Source of the DNA: Clostridium tagluense
Lineage (GTDB): Bacteria; Bacillota; Clostridia; Clostridiales; Clostridiaceae
Direction of reading: 5' to 3'
Length of the DNA: 64,000 nucleotides
Assembly (NCBI RefSeq): GCF_003865095.1
Contig: NZ_BHYK01000004.1
Span: 205,631-269,630 of the forward strand
This document shows positions 16,185 to 24,982 of the stretch, piece after piece. The translations under genes and the position numbers were made by a program. The notes below the pieces were generated by a model. That model searched no databases, was not told the origin of the DNA, and was given only the letters and a program-made list of their open reading frames with translations. Position 1 is the stretch's first letter; each line of letters opens with the position of its first letter.

Positions 16185-17384
16185 TTACTTTATATATTTT
16201 TGAGGATTTTTAGGTTCACCATTTTCTCTTACCTCAAAATGTAGATGAGGTCCAGTACTATTACCGATACTTCCTACTTCTCCTATTTTATCGCCCAGTT
16301 TTACAACTTCACCCTTTTTAACATTAATAGCACTACAGTGTGCATAGGTAGTCTCTATTCCTCCTCCATGATTAATTTTTATTACATTACCATAACCATC
16401 CTGCCAAGCTGCATAAGCAACGGTACCATCTAATACAGCACTTATTGCCGCACCAAAACTCGCTGCTATATCAACGCCCTTATGCATTCTTCCCCAGCGC
16501 ATACCAAAGTTTGAACTTATGCTCCCTCTTGATGGACTATTCATATTGGTAAGTCCAACTATTACGGGTTTATAATTTCCAACGTATATCTCTTTGTTTT
16601 TTGCAGGTGTTATAATTTGCGACTTTAAAACCTTTTCAGACACAGTCTTATTATTAAGGGCTATTATCTCAGTAGTAACCTTTTTAATTCCCTCTTTACC
16701 TTCACACTTAATCTTGGTAACCCCATTGGTCAGTGTACTAGAGGCCGTTATAATTGTAGTTGGGTATATGGGTTGCTCTTTGCTTGTATTACCTACTACC
16801 TTGACAGTTATAAAGGGTATTTGTGCTGTAGTGTTATACTTTATTAATTCACTCACAATTTCAGAGCTTTCATATAAATTTCTTATTTTAACCACAACAG
16901 ATTCATATTTAATTTTATTTACTATTTCTGTTTTTTTAATACTATTTAACTTTGCTTCTTTACAGTAATAATCTTTTACAGAATTCAAAATTTCTTTTCC
17001 TTGATTTTCGGATGCAACATATGCTATTTTTCTATTATCTGATTTCATTAGAAATCCGTCCGCTACTATGTCTAATTTTTTTAACATTACCTTCTTAAGG
17101 TTATCCCCGCTTATAAACATATCAACATCTTCTACCTTTGTCTTATCTAAAGTGAAATCTTTTTTTATAATCACATTTCTATGTTTAGACTCTATTTCAC
17201 TTTGTAATTGTTTATATGTTTTATTAAATTCTTTTTTACTTTTCACATAGGTTATGGTACTTTTCCCTATAGAAACCTTATAACCTTTAAACCTATAAAC
17301 ATTAAAATACATAGTAGTAGCTGTAATCATAAGTGTTATTACTATAACACTTATATTCATTTTGTTTCGTCTTATAATATTCAA
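16185..17384 (-). CDS. membrane-anchored M23 metallo-endopeptidase with G5 domain
   Basis: 399 aa. Residues ~9-27 form an N-terminal membrane segment, so the rest lies outside the membrane. A G5-like domain spans about 215-275 (the KIKCEGKEGIKKVTTEI strand is typical). The C-terminal peptidase_M23 domain carries the zinc residues in MHKGVDIA (HxxxD), TYAHCS and GPHLHFEV (HxH). Family enzymes cleave peptidoglycan cross-bridges or stems; in clostridia similar proteins act in growth or sporulation wall remodelling. All zinc residues are present, so it is probably active. It is divergent from the dnaD-like gene. Confidence 0.9.
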   Translation of the reverse strand: MNIIRRNKMNISVIVITLMITATTMYFNVYRFKGYKVSIGKSTITYVKSKKEFNKTYKQLQSEIESKHRNVIIKKDFTLDKTKVEDVDMFISGDNLKKVMLKKLDIVADGFLMKSDNRKIAYVASENQGKEILNSVKDYYCKEAKLNSIKKTEIVNKIKYESVVVKIRNLYESSEIVSELIKYNTTAQIPFITVKVVGNTSKEQPIYPTTIITASSTLTNGVTKIKCEGKEGIKKVTTEIIALNNKTVSEKVLKSQIITPAKNKEIYVGNYKPVIVGLTNMNSPSRGSISSNFGMRWGRMHKGVDIAASFGAAISAVLDGTVAYAAWQDGYGNVIKINHGGGIETTYAHCSAINVKKGEVVKLGDKIGEVGSIGNSTGPHLHFEVRENGEPKNPQKYIK

Positions 17385-17619
17385 TTTTATACCTCCTATG
17401 ACACTTACTTAATATGCCCTATATGGCTAATTTTAAACATCATTGAAATATATTTTTTTAATTTCTATGTTTAACTATATGGTATACTATAAGTTGTATA
17501 ATAAATTTTTTTATAGACTGTACTATTAAACATAATTTATAAGGTACATCATATAAATTAATTGTAGCTTTTTTATTTAAGATCATACTTCCATACTATA
17601 AAAGAAAGGTAGTGACTTT

Positions 17620-18606
17620 ATGAGCACTTTCATGTTTAAAAATGAAAATTATAAATATACTCCTGTGAGTAATATTTTTATAGATAAGTTTATGCCTAGA
17701 GCTAGGGGAGAATTCGTTAAAGTTTACCTTCTTGGACTGAAATATTGTGCATCCGGAGAAATAGGTGCTACATCTTCAGTTATAGCAAATACCCTTGGGC
17801 TCCTAGAGACTGATGTTGTTAATGCTTGGAACTATTGGAATGACGAGAATACAATTAAAATGACTCCCATTGATAATATGGGTAATTTTAATATTGAATT
17901 CTTAGATTTACTAGATGTTCCTGATGAAAATATTCAAAATATAAATCTGCTCGAAGAATTGGCCAATTCTTCTATAAAAGGTATGCTTCAAGATATTGAA
18001 AAGTTACTAGCCAAACCTCTTTCACCAAAAGAAATGACTATGTACCTAAGTTGGCAAAAGGATTATAATTTCGCTCCTGAGCTAATACTTCTGTTAATTC
18101 AATATTGTGTATCAAAAGGTAAAGTTGACTATAGGTATATTGAAACCATTGCAATTGCATGGCATGATGCCAATATTAAAAATATTGAAGATGCCCAATC
18201 TTATATAAAGAAACATGAGGATAAATGGATAAATATTAGGAAAATATTAAATTACTTAGGAATAAAAGCCCCTGAAATAATGAAGCCTCAAGAACAAATA
18301 TTAGATAAATGGGTAAATGTTTATAAATTTTCCCTAGAAGTAATATTTAAAGCTTGCGATATCTGTTTTGATAGACTAAGTAGAGCTGATTTTAAATATA
18401 TTGATGGAATTCTAAATAGTTGGTTTAAAGATGGTATAAAATCACTAGAAGATATTGAGAAAAAAGATAAAAAAAGATTAGTGACTACTAAAAACGTTAC
18501 TGCTGGCGGAAAACCTGCCAAAGGAAGTTTTAATGATTATGAACAAAGAGCCTATGACTTTGATGAACTAGAAAAAAAATTACTAGGATGGGATAAGAAT
18601 GATTAA
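17620..18606 (+). CDS. DnaD-domain primosome protein
   Basis: 328 aa. The N-terminal part (NIFIDKFMPRARGEFVKVYLLGLKYCA) is a winged-helix DnaD-type start, and residues ~130-210 carry the DnaB2/DnaD region with KPLSPKEMTMYLSWQKDYNF and the IAIAWHDANIKN motif related to YxxxIxxxW. A second DnaD-like segment (FKYIDGILNSWFKDGIKSLEDI) follows. Such proteins remodel DNA and help load the replicative helicase. Its stop overlaps the next gene, a DnaC-like loader, by eight bases, so the two form a helicase-loading operon. AAAGAAAGGTAGTG precedes the ATG. Confidence 0.9.
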   Translation: MSTFMFKNENYKYTPVSNIFIDKFMPRARGEFVKVYLLGLKYCASGEIGATSSVIANTLGLLETDVVNAWNYWNDENTIKMTPIDNMGNFNIEFLDLLDVPDENIQNINLLEELANSSIKGMLQDIEKLLAKPLSPKEMTMYLSWQKDYNFAPELILLLIQYCVSKGKVDYRYIETIAIAWHDANIKNIEDAQSYIKKHEDKWINIRKILNYLGIKAPEIMKPQEQILDKWVNVYKFSLEVIFKACDICFDRLSRADFKYIDGILNSWFKDGIKSLEDIEKKDKKRLVTTKNVTAGGKPAKGSFNDYEQRAYDFDELEKKLLGWDKND

Positions 18607-19573
18607 AGGGTATCAAACTAAAATATTAGCACTATATGATAGAGTAAGAGAAGAAGAAGAGAGTGACTTTAGAAAAAGAAAAACTCACATAGAGAAAACT
18701 CACCCTGAAATTATTGAATTAGACCGCAAAATAGGTAAGCTTTGTATAGAATTATCCATTAGTGCCTTGAAAAGCATCAATAATAGGGATGAGTATTTAC
18801 ATGATTTAAGAGAAAAAATAGTAGATTTAAGAGTGAAGAAATCTGAACTATTAGTTTCTAATGGTTTTGATATGGAATACTTGAATTTACATTATAGATG
18901 TAATAAATGTCGCGATACAGGTTTTATTGGAACTACTAAATGCTCCTGTTTTAAGCAAAAAGTTATAGATGTTTATTACACTGGTTCGGAACTCCGCGGC
19001 ATGCTAAAAACTCATAATTTCGATAATTTTAAAATGGATTACTATCCTTCTAGAAAAAGTGAACATGCATCAGGATCTCCAAAAAAGAACATGGAAAAGA
19101 TTTTATCTACGTCTATGAACTTTTTAAAAAATTTCAATGACTCTGATGAAAATTTATTATTCTACGGAGGTCCTGGCACAGGAAAAACTTTTCTGTCTCA
19201 CTGCATTACAAAGGAATTAATGGACAAAGGCTTTTTTGTAGTATATAGGACTGCGGAAGAATTAATAAAAGGCTTAAAAGAAGTTCGATTTAATGGTGAC
19301 AGTTCTTTAGAGGAATTACTAATAAATTGTGACTTACTTATTATAGATGATTTGGGTACTGAGCAAATTTCAGATTTTACTAAAATGGAAATGTTTAATT
19401 TACTTAACACGAAGTTATTAAAACAAAAGAAAATGCTAGTGTCCACTAATTTAACTCTTGAAAATTTATTAAATACCTATTCTGAAAGAATAACCTCTAG
19501 ATTACTTGGCAATTTTACCGCTTGCAAATTCTTTTGTGATGATATAAGAATAAAGAAAAATTTGAGTAAATAA
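18599..19573 (+). CDS. DnaC/DnaI-like helicase loader ATPase
   Basis: 324 aa. A Cys4 zinc module is at about residues 99-118 (YRCNKCRDTGFIG, CSCF), then an AAA+ core: Walker A GGPGTGKTFLSH, Walker B LLIIDDLGTEQ, a sensor-1 like STNLT and an arginine-containing ERITSRLLGNF. This is the architecture of Firmicutes helicase loaders paired with a DnaD/DnaB protein. It would act with DnaB helicase (encoded at 33.5-34.9 kb) at origin or restart sites. The ATG at 18599 is in the 3' end of the upstream gene, indicating coupled translation. Confidence 0.9.
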   Translation: MIKGYQTKILALYDRVREEEESDFRKRKTHIEKTHPEIIELDRKIGKLCIELSISALKSINNRDEYLHDLREKIVDLRVKKSELLVSNGFDMEYLNLHYRCNKCRDTGFIGTTKCSCFKQKVIDVYYTGSELRGMLKTHNFDNFKMDYYPSRKSEHASGSPKKNMEKILSTSMNFLKNFNDSDENLLFYGGPGTGKTFLSHCITKELMDKGFFVVYRTAEELIKGLKEVRFNGDSSLEELLINCDLLIIDDLGTEQISDFTKMEMFNLLNTKLLKQKKMLVSTNLTLENLLNTYSERITSRLLGNFTACKFFCDDIRIKKNLSK

Positions 19574-19617
19574 AAAGAACCACTAAATGGAGTTGGTGTC
19601 CATTTAGTGGTTCTTTA
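19574..19617 (+). terminator. strong intrinsic terminator after the primosome operon
   Basis: AAAGAACCACTAAATGG and CCATTTAGTGGTTCTTT pair over 17 bases with a nine-base loop. It starts at the stop codon of the loader gene. Confidence 0.9.
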
Positions 19618-20027
19618 TGGTGTAGCTTGCGACGTCATAAACGCATTATTTCCATATGCTGTTTTTCAAAAAACAACAATGCATGTTAAGATATATTACT
19701 TTTACAAAAATTATTTATATTATTAGTATACTCTGCTATTTTTTAAAATATCAGAGTATTTATAAGTAAAATTAAACCCTAATACTATAGATCCAAAATA
19801 TAAAATTATAATTTTTCTTATATAAAACAAAAAAAAACGAATAAAATTATACAAAAAATTAGATACAATATTGAACTTATAATCTTAATCAATAGTGCAT
19901 TTTTTTTTATAAATTTTACACCTCTACTTTAATATATGAATTTATAAAACTATACTTAATATTATAGTTAAAAATAAATAAGGGTAATAAAAAAATATTT
20001 GAATTCCATAAAATGTATGTCATAATA
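19618..20027. other. AT-rich gap without recognised genes
   Basis: About 410 bases between the primosome terminator and the tRNA operon terminator. Many short A/T runs; no frame with a ribosome site, no RNA and no repeat noticed. Confidence 0.5.
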
Positions 20028-20061
20028 AAAAAAGTACTAAACAAATGTTTAGTACTTTTTT
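20028..20061 (-). terminator. terminator of the tRNA operon
   Basis: AAAAAAGTACTAAACA / TGTTTAGTACTTTTTT arms with a two-base centre, directly after the CCA end of the last tRNA. The A run gives the U tract on the minus transcript. Confidence 0.85.
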
Positions 20062-20135
20062 GGAGCTAGCAATAGGAATCGAACCTACAACCTGCTGATT
20101 ACAAGTCAGCTGCTCTACCGTTGAGCCATGCTAGC
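20061..20135 (-). tRNA. tRNA-Thr(TGT), copy 1
   Basis: 75 nt with encoded CCA. Anticodon loop CTTGTAA between CTGA/TCAG stems, acceptor GCTAGCA/TGCTAGC, discriminator U. It differs from copy 2 by a single T-loop base. Last gene of the operon. Confidence 0.95.
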
Positions 20136-20141
20136 AAGGAT

Positions 20142-20218
20142 TGGCGACCCAGAACGGACTCGAACCGTCGACCTCCGCCGTGACAGGGCGGCACTCTAAC
20201 CAACTGAGCCACTGGGCC
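20142..20218 (-). tRNA. tRNA-Asp(GTC), copy 1
   Basis: 77 nt, CCA encoded. Anticodon stem CCGCC/GGCGG with loop CTGTCAC; acceptor GGCCCAG with matching 3' strand; T-arm GACGGTTCGAGTCCGTT. Confidence 0.95.
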
Positions 20219-20223
20219 ATATA

Positions 20224-20299
20224 TGGTGGGAACAACAGGGTTCGAACCTGTGACCCTCTGCTTGTAAGGCAGATGCTCTCCCAGCTGAGCTATGCTCCC
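20224..20299 (-). tRNA. tRNA-Val(TAC), copy 1
   Basis: 76 nt, CCA encoded. Anticodon stem TCTGC/GCAGA with loop CTTACAA; acceptor GGGAGCA pairs with TGTTCCC. Confidence 0.95.
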
Positions 20300-20305
20300 A
20301 TATAT

Positions 20306-20380
20306 TGGTGACTCCTAGGGGAATTGAACCCCTGTTACTACCGTGAAAGGGTGGTGTCTTAACCTCTTGACCAAGGAGCC
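20306..20380 (-). tRNA. tRNA-Glu(TTC), copy 1 with an anticodon-stem mismatch
   Basis: 75 nt, CCA encoded, loop CTTTCAC. The anticodon stem is CCACC/GGTAG, giving a C-A mismatch at the second pair (28-42), which copy 2 does not have; the D-loop also differs at one base. It may be a slightly degraded copy. Confidence 0.92.
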
Positions 20381-20403
20381 TTATTAATTTATTAAGTTTT
20401 TAT

Positions 20404-20478
20404 TGGAGCTAGCAATAGGAATTGAACCTACAACCTGCTGATTACAAGTCAGCTGCTCTACCGTTGAGCCATGCTAGC
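20404..20478 (-). tRNA. tRNA-Thr(TGT), copy 2
   Basis: 75 nt, CCA encoded; same body as copy 1 apart from one T-loop base (TTCAATT here against TTCGATT). Confidence 0.95.
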
Positions 20479-20487
20479 TAACAAAAA

Positions 20488-20564
20488 TGGCGACCCAGAA
20501 CGGACTCGAACCGTCGACCTCCGCCGTGACAGGGCGGCACTCTAACCAACTGAGCCACTGGGCC
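20488..20564 (-). tRNA. tRNA-Asp(GTC), copy 2
   Basis: 77 nt, apparently identical to copy 1, CCA encoded. Confidence 0.95.
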
Positions 20565-20569
20565 ATATA

Positions 20570-20645
20570 TGGTGGGAACAACAGGGTTCGAACCTGTGAC
20601 CCTCTGCTTGTAAGGCAGATGCTCTCCCAGCTGAGCTATGCTCCC
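20570..20645 (-). tRNA. tRNA-Val(TAC), copy 2
   Basis: 76 nt, apparently identical to copy 1, CCA encoded. Confidence 0.95.
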
Positions 20646-20658
20646 ATATATGTTTTAT

Positions 20659-20733
20659 TGGTGACTCCTAGGGGAATTGAACCCCTGTTACCACCGTGAA
20701 AGGGTGGTGTCTTAACCGCTTGACCAAGGAGCC
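20659..20733 (-). tRNA. tRNA-Glu(TTC), copy 2
   Basis: 75 nt, CCA encoded, loop CTTTCAC and a fully paired CCACC/GGTGG anticodon stem. First gene of the operon behind the promoter. Confidence 0.95.
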
Positions 20734-20790
20734 ATACTAAACTGTTACTTTATTTATCATGTGCTTCCGTCTCGCAACCCAACATAAACT

Positions 20791-20819
20791 ATAATAAAGC
20801 ATTTTTCCCGAAGTGTCAA
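20791..20819 (-). promoter_or_regulatory. sigma-A promoter of the tRNA operon
   Basis: On the minus strand TTGACA (20819-20814), a 17-base spacer and TATTAT (20796-20791). It lies about 58 bases before the first tRNA-Glu. The rest of 20734-21062 holds nothing else I can identify. Confidence 0.85.
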
Positions 20820-21062
20820 CATGTTTTCTTATTTTTATTTATTTATTTATTAATATAATACACAAACCCAGTAAATTCAACAGTTTGTTATACAAAAAAA
20901 TATAGTCCATAATTACAAATACCTATTCCACTTCTAAGTAATTCTAAAAATTGTTATAACATAAAATAAAAATTAATATTAAAGGTCGCTGTTTTAGGGT
21001 AAAATCATAGATATCATACTTTATACTACAAATATATTTTTTTCTCGAAGGGAGAGATTTTC

Positions 21063-22292
21063 TTGAAACATTCTCTTATAATAGTTGGCGGAGGTGCCGC
21101 TGGTTTAACCTCTGCAATAATAGCAAAAGATTCTGGACTAGATGTAGCAATAATTGAAGGAACCGATCGAATAGGCAAAAAAATATTAACCACCGGTAAT
21201 GGAAGATGCAATATCAGTAATGCGAACATAAATGGAACTTGCTATCACAGCGAAAATCCAGATTTTGCAAGTCATACACTAGATTCTTTTAACGTAGTGG
21301 ATACTATAGATTTTTTTGCCTCTTTAGGTATACCTTTAGTAACTTTAGAGGGTGGTAAAATGTTTCCTATGTCAATGCAATCATCATCAGTCATTGATAT
21401 ACTACGCTTTGCAATAGAAGAAAAGCATATTCCTATATATACAAACACAAAAGCTAAAGAGATTATTAAAAATAATAATGGCTTTAAAATTTTCACTGCA
21501 GACAACGCTACCTATGAATGTGAAAAGCTAATTATCGCCACTGGCGGTAAATCTGCCCCTAAGACAGGTTCTGACGGTTCTGGATACATACTAGCTAAAC
21601 AATTAGGACACAGTATAATATCGCCAATGCCAGCCCTTGTACAGCTTAAATTAAACTACAATAGATTAAAGGCTTTATCTGGAGTTAAATTCGACGGTTA
21701 TGCAGAAATATTTATAAATGGTGAATGTGTCCAAAAGGAATTTGGAGAGATACTTTTCACTGACTATGGTATTTCAGGACCTCCAATCCTTCAGCTTAGC
21801 AGGACTGTGTCTTATAGTTTATCTAAAAATAACAAAGTTTCTTTGAAAATTGATATGTTACCAACTATTTCTTCTGAAAATTTAAAGGAATTTTTAGAAA
21901 ATCATTGGTCAGTATTTGAAAGTCGAGGCGTACACGATTCTTTTATTGGAGTAATTAACAAGAAAGTCATCCCGATAATTTTAAAAGAGGCAAAAATAGA
22001 AGATATTCATAAGCCTTGTTGCGATCTTGATTTCAAAGAAAAAAGTGCTATTTATAAACTTTTAAAACAATGGGAATTTGAAGTTTCAGGCACTAATTCT
22101 TTCTCCAATGCTCAGGTAACTGCTGGAGGAATTAACACAAAAGAAGTTAACTCCCAAACTCTAGAATCGAATATTGCTACCAATCTATTCTTTGCGGGTG
22201 AAGTATTAGATGTAGATGGTAACTGTGGCGGTTTCAATCTTCAATGGGCATGGAGTTCTGGTGCCATTGCTGGAAGAAGTGCCTCTAAGTAG
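21063..22292 (+). CDS. BaiN/HI0933-family flavoprotein (NAD(P)/FAD-dependent oxidoreductase)
   Basis: 409 aa. TTG start at 21063 after GAAGGGAGAG; an ATG is not available without losing the FAD site. The Rossmann motif IVGGGAAGLTSAIIA is at the N-terminus, followed by GKKILTTGNGRCNISN, the signature of the HI0933-like group, and the C-terminal GGFNLQWAWSSGAIAGRSA flavin contact. Family members are cytosolic FAD enzymes; one is reported in bile-acid reduction, but the usual substrate is unknown. It has no operon partner; a repeat half-element begins 12 bases past the stop. Confidence 0.9.
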   Translation: MKHSLIIVGGGAAGLTSAIIAKDSGLDVAIIEGTDRIGKKILTTGNGRCNISNANINGTCYHSENPDFASHTLDSFNVVDTIDFFASLGIPLVTLEGGKMFPMSMQSSSVIDILRFAIEEKHIPIYTNTKAKEIIKNNNGFKIFTADNATYECEKLIIATGGKSAPKTGSDGSGYILAKQLGHSIISPMPALVQLKLNYNRLKALSGVKFDGYAEIFINGECVQKEFGEILFTDYGISGPPILQLSRTVSYSLSKNNKVSLKIDMLPTISSENLKEFLENHWSVFESRGVHDSFIGVINKKVIPIILKEAKIEDIHKPCCDLDFKEKSAIYKLLKQWEFEVSGTNSFSNAQVTAGGINTKEVNSQTLESNIATNLFFAGEVLDVDGNCGGFNLQWAWSSGAIAGRSASK

Positions 22293-22304
22293 TGAATTAT
22301 TCCA

Positions 22305-22344
22305 GCAATATATACTTTTCGTTATAGCATACTATAAGAAAAAA
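22305..22344. repeat. palindromic repeat family 1, right-half copy
   Basis: GCAATATATACTTTTCGTTATAGCATACTATAAGAAAAAA in outline (positions 22305-22344). It matches the right arm of the full palindrome at 24983-25074, including ACTTTTCGTTATAGCATA, but no left arm precedes it. Confidence 0.75.
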
Positions 22345-22359
22345 TACTTCAAATATGTA

Positions 22360-22388
22360 TTGACATTAAAATACAATAGGTATATAAT
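22360..22388 (+). promoter_or_regulatory. consensus sigma-A promoter of thrS
   Basis: TTGACA at 22360-22365, 17-base spacer, TATAAT at 22383-22388. It lies some 20 bases upstream of the first T-box leader. Confidence 0.85.
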
Positions 22389-22407
22389 TGCAACAAAGTA
22401 AAGACTA

Positions 22408-22646
22408 TGAAGAGGAAAAGTAAATAATTTACTGTTCTAACAGAGATAGAAATCCATCGGCTGAAAGGTTTCTAAGGCAAGTATTATTGAAAACCACCTC
22501 TGAGTTGAGTACTGAATTTTAGTAAGTATCTCCGCAAACCAGCGTTAAAGGTATCGAGTGATAGTGTTACACATTTTTTGTGCATTACTGTAATTTGGGT
22601 GGAATCGCGAGTATACTCGTCCCTTTTTTAGGGACGAGTTTTTTTG
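22408..22646 (+). promoter_or_regulatory. T-box leader 1 (threonine)
   Basis: Stem I begins with AGAGG and closes with CCTCT. The specifier just before the closing strand is ACC (Thr), followed by A. Stem I carries the AGTAA bulge motif and a distal GGCTGAAAGG region. The antiterminator bulge GGGTGGAATCGCG is at 22597-22609, and its TGGA can pair with the UCCA end of the tRNA-Thr genes in this window. The terminator is ACTCGTCCC / GGGACGAGT plus seven T (22615-22646). Uncharged tRNA-Thr should favour readthrough. Confidence 0.95.
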
Positions 22647-22674
22647 TTTTTATTAATTTTATATCATAAAGCAT

Positions 22675-22917
22675 TGAAGAGGACGAGTAAATAATCTACT
22701 GTTCTAACAGAGATAGAAATCCATCGGCTGAAAGGTTTCTAAGGCAAGTATTATTGAAAACCACCTCTGAGTTGAATACTGAATTTTAGTAAGTATCTCC
22801 GCAAACCAGCGTTAAAGGTATCGAGTGATAGTGTTACACATTTTTTGTGCATTACTGTAATTTGGGTGGAATCGCGAGTATACTCGTCCCTTTTTTAGGG
22901 ACGAGTTTTTTTTGTTT
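22675..22917 (+). promoter_or_regulatory. T-box leader 2 (threonine), tandem duplicate
   Basis: Repeats leader 1 with a period of 267 bases and only about four substitutions and one T insertion over ~240 bases. Specifier ACC, T-box bulge and terminator (22882-22917) are all preserved, so both leaders should be functional. The transcript must pass both terminators to reach thrS. Confidence 0.95.
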
Positions 22918-22952
22918 TTATTAATTCATTTATATAGGAGGAGGAAATATTT

Positions 22953-24866
22953 ATGTTAAATATTATATTAAAGGATGGAAATGTTATTCAAATTGAACAA
23001 GGTACAAATGTTTATGATGTTGCTATGAAAATTAGTCCAGCACTAGCTAAAAAGGCTTTGCTTGCAAGAATCAATGGTAAAGCTGCAGAACTTATGACTG
23101 AAATAAATTGTGATTGCCACCTAGAAATCTTAACATTTGAGGATATCGAAGGAAGATTAGCATTAAGACATACTGCAGCTCATGTGCTTTCTCAAGCAGT
23201 AAAAAGGTTATATCCAAATGTTAAGCTTGCTATTGGTCCCGCAATTGACAATGGGTTTTACTATGATTTTGACTTAGAAGAAACACTTACTCCAGAAATT
23301 CTAGAAAAAATAGAGAAGGAAATGGAGAAGATAGTTAAAGAAAGATTGAATCTTGAAAGATTTGTGCTTTCAAGGGAAGAAGCTATAAAGCTTATGCTAG
23401 AAAAAGAAGAACCCTATAAAGCTGAATTAATTGAAAATCTACCAGAGGGAGAGATTATATCGTTCTATAGACAAGGGGAATTTGTTGATCTTTGTGCAGG
23501 TCCACATGTTCCAGCCACTTCATATATTAAAGCATTTAAGCTTTTATCTGTTGCAGGCGCTTACTTTCGAGGTGATGATAATAATAAGATGCTCCAAAGA
23601 ATATATGGAACAGTATTTACTAAAAAAAGTGAATTAGAAGCTTATATTAATATGCTTGAAGAAGCAAAAAAAAGAGATCATAAAAAGCTAGGAAGGGAAC
23701 TTAAATTATTTACATTTATGGAGGAAGGACCAGGATTTCCATTTTTCCTACCAAATGGTGTTGTTTTAAAGAATAATTTAATTGATTATTGGAGAGGTCT
23801 TCATAAAAAATTTGGATACGTCGAAATTGAAACTCCAATAATCTTAAACAGAAAACTTTGGGAAACTTCGGGACATTGGCAACACTATAAAGAAAATATG
23901 TACACAGTTAATATTGATGAAGAAGAGTTTGCAATTAAGCCAATGAACTGCCCGGGAGGCATGCTTGTTTATAAGTCAGAACCTCATTCATATAGGGATT
24001 TACCTATAAGGGTAGGAGAGCTTGGCAAAGTGCACAGGCATGAGTTGTCTGGGGCTATACAGGGACTCATGAGAGCAAGAGCCTTCACTCAGGATGATGC
24101 TCATATATTTATGCTTCCACAACAAATAAAAGAAGAAATAAAAGGTGTTATCAGACTTATAGATGAGGTTTACTCAAGGTTTGGATTTAAATACAATGTT
24201 GAACTTTCAACAAGACCAGAAAATTCTATGGGAAGCGATGAGGAGTGGCAAATAGCAGAAAGCTCACTTGCTACAGCATTAGATGAGATGAATCTACAAT
24301 ATAAGATAAATGAGGGTGATGGAGCGTTTTATGGTCCAAAAATTGATTTTCACTTAGAAGATAGTATAGGTAGAAGTTGGCAGTGTGGAACTATACAATT
24401 AGATTTCCAACTTCCTCAAAGATTCGATTTGAATTATATTGGCAGTGATGGTGAAAAGCATAGACCAATAGTAATCCACAGAGTAATCTTTGGAAGTTTA
24501 GAGAGATTTATCGGAGTATTAATAGAGCATTTTGCAGGTAAGTTCCCAACTTGGATTGCACCTATACAGGTAAAAGTGTTACCTATTTCAGAAAAATTCG
24601 CTGATTATGCAAAAGATGTGGCAACCCTCCTTAATGAAAATAATATCAGAGTAGAATTTGATGGTAGGGTAGAAAAGATTGGTTATAAAATTCGCGAAGC
24701 AAGAAATGAGAGAGTTCCCTATATTTTAGTTATAGGAGAGAAAGAGCAGAAAGAAGGCAATATATCTATAAGAAGTAGAAAAGACGGCGATGAGGGAACA
24801 GCTTCTTTAAGTGAATTTATTTCAAGGCTTAAACATGAAATAGACAATAAAATTCTAGAAGTTTAA
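22953..24866 (+). CDS. thrS: threonyl-tRNA synthetase
   Basis: 637 aa. Domains in order: TGS (1-62), the editing/SAD region with RHTAAHVLSQAVKRLYP and the LCAGPHVP motif, the class II catalytic core (TPIILNRKLWETSGHW, motif 2, IKPMNCPGGM with the zinc Cys, DDAHIF His) and the anticodon-binding C-terminal domain (PIQVKVLPISEKFADYA). It charges tRNA-Thr in the cytosol. GGAGGAGG lies upstream of the ATG. Expression is controlled by the tandem T-boxes. Confidence 0.97.
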   Translation: MLNIILKDGNVIQIEQGTNVYDVAMKISPALAKKALLARINGKAAELMTEINCDCHLEILTFEDIEGRLALRHTAAHVLSQAVKRLYPNVKLAIGPAIDNGFYYDFDLEETLTPEILEKIEKEMEKIVKERLNLERFVLSREEAIKLMLEKEEPYKAELIENLPEGEIISFYRQGEFVDLCAGPHVPATSYIKAFKLLSVAGAYFRGDDNNKMLQRIYGTVFTKKSELEAYINMLEEAKKRDHKKLGRELKLFTFMEEGPGFPFFLPNGVVLKNNLIDYWRGLHKKFGYVEIETPIILNRKLWETSGHWQHYKENMYTVNIDEEEFAIKPMNCPGGMLVYKSEPHSYRDLPIRVGELGKVHRHELSGAIQGLMRARAFTQDDAHIFMLPQQIKEEIKGVIRLIDEVYSRFGFKYNVELSTRPENSMGSDEEWQIAESSLATALDEMNLQYKINEGDGAFYGPKIDFHLEDSIGRSWQCGTIQLDFQLPQRFDLNYIGSDGEKHRPIVIHRVIFGSLERFIGVLIEHFAGKFPTWIAPIQVKVLPISEKFADYAKDVATLLNENNIRVEFDGRVEKIGYKIREARNERVPYILVIGEKEQKEGNISIRSRKDGDEGTASLSEFISRLKHEIDNKILEV

Positions 24867-24982
24867 TAATAACTAACAAAATATAAAATTCGGGGAGGTT
24901 ATTTTATACATTATTTCCCAGGACATTAGAAAGATAGTATTAAAATAGATTTATTCACTTAGGAAACAATAATGGCTTATAA

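Noticed and set aside
20487-20699. Rightward 70-aa reading frame with NGLEPSTSAVTGRHSNQL and RVRTCDPLLVRQ
   Set aside because: It is the antisense strand of tRNA-Asp, tRNA-Val and tRNA-Glu; such frames are a classic false gene over tRNA clusters.
22216-22401. Rightward frame overlapping the end of the BaiN-like gene and the thrS promoter
   Set aside because: Alternative frame of a real gene running into a repeat half-element and promoter; no ribosome site.
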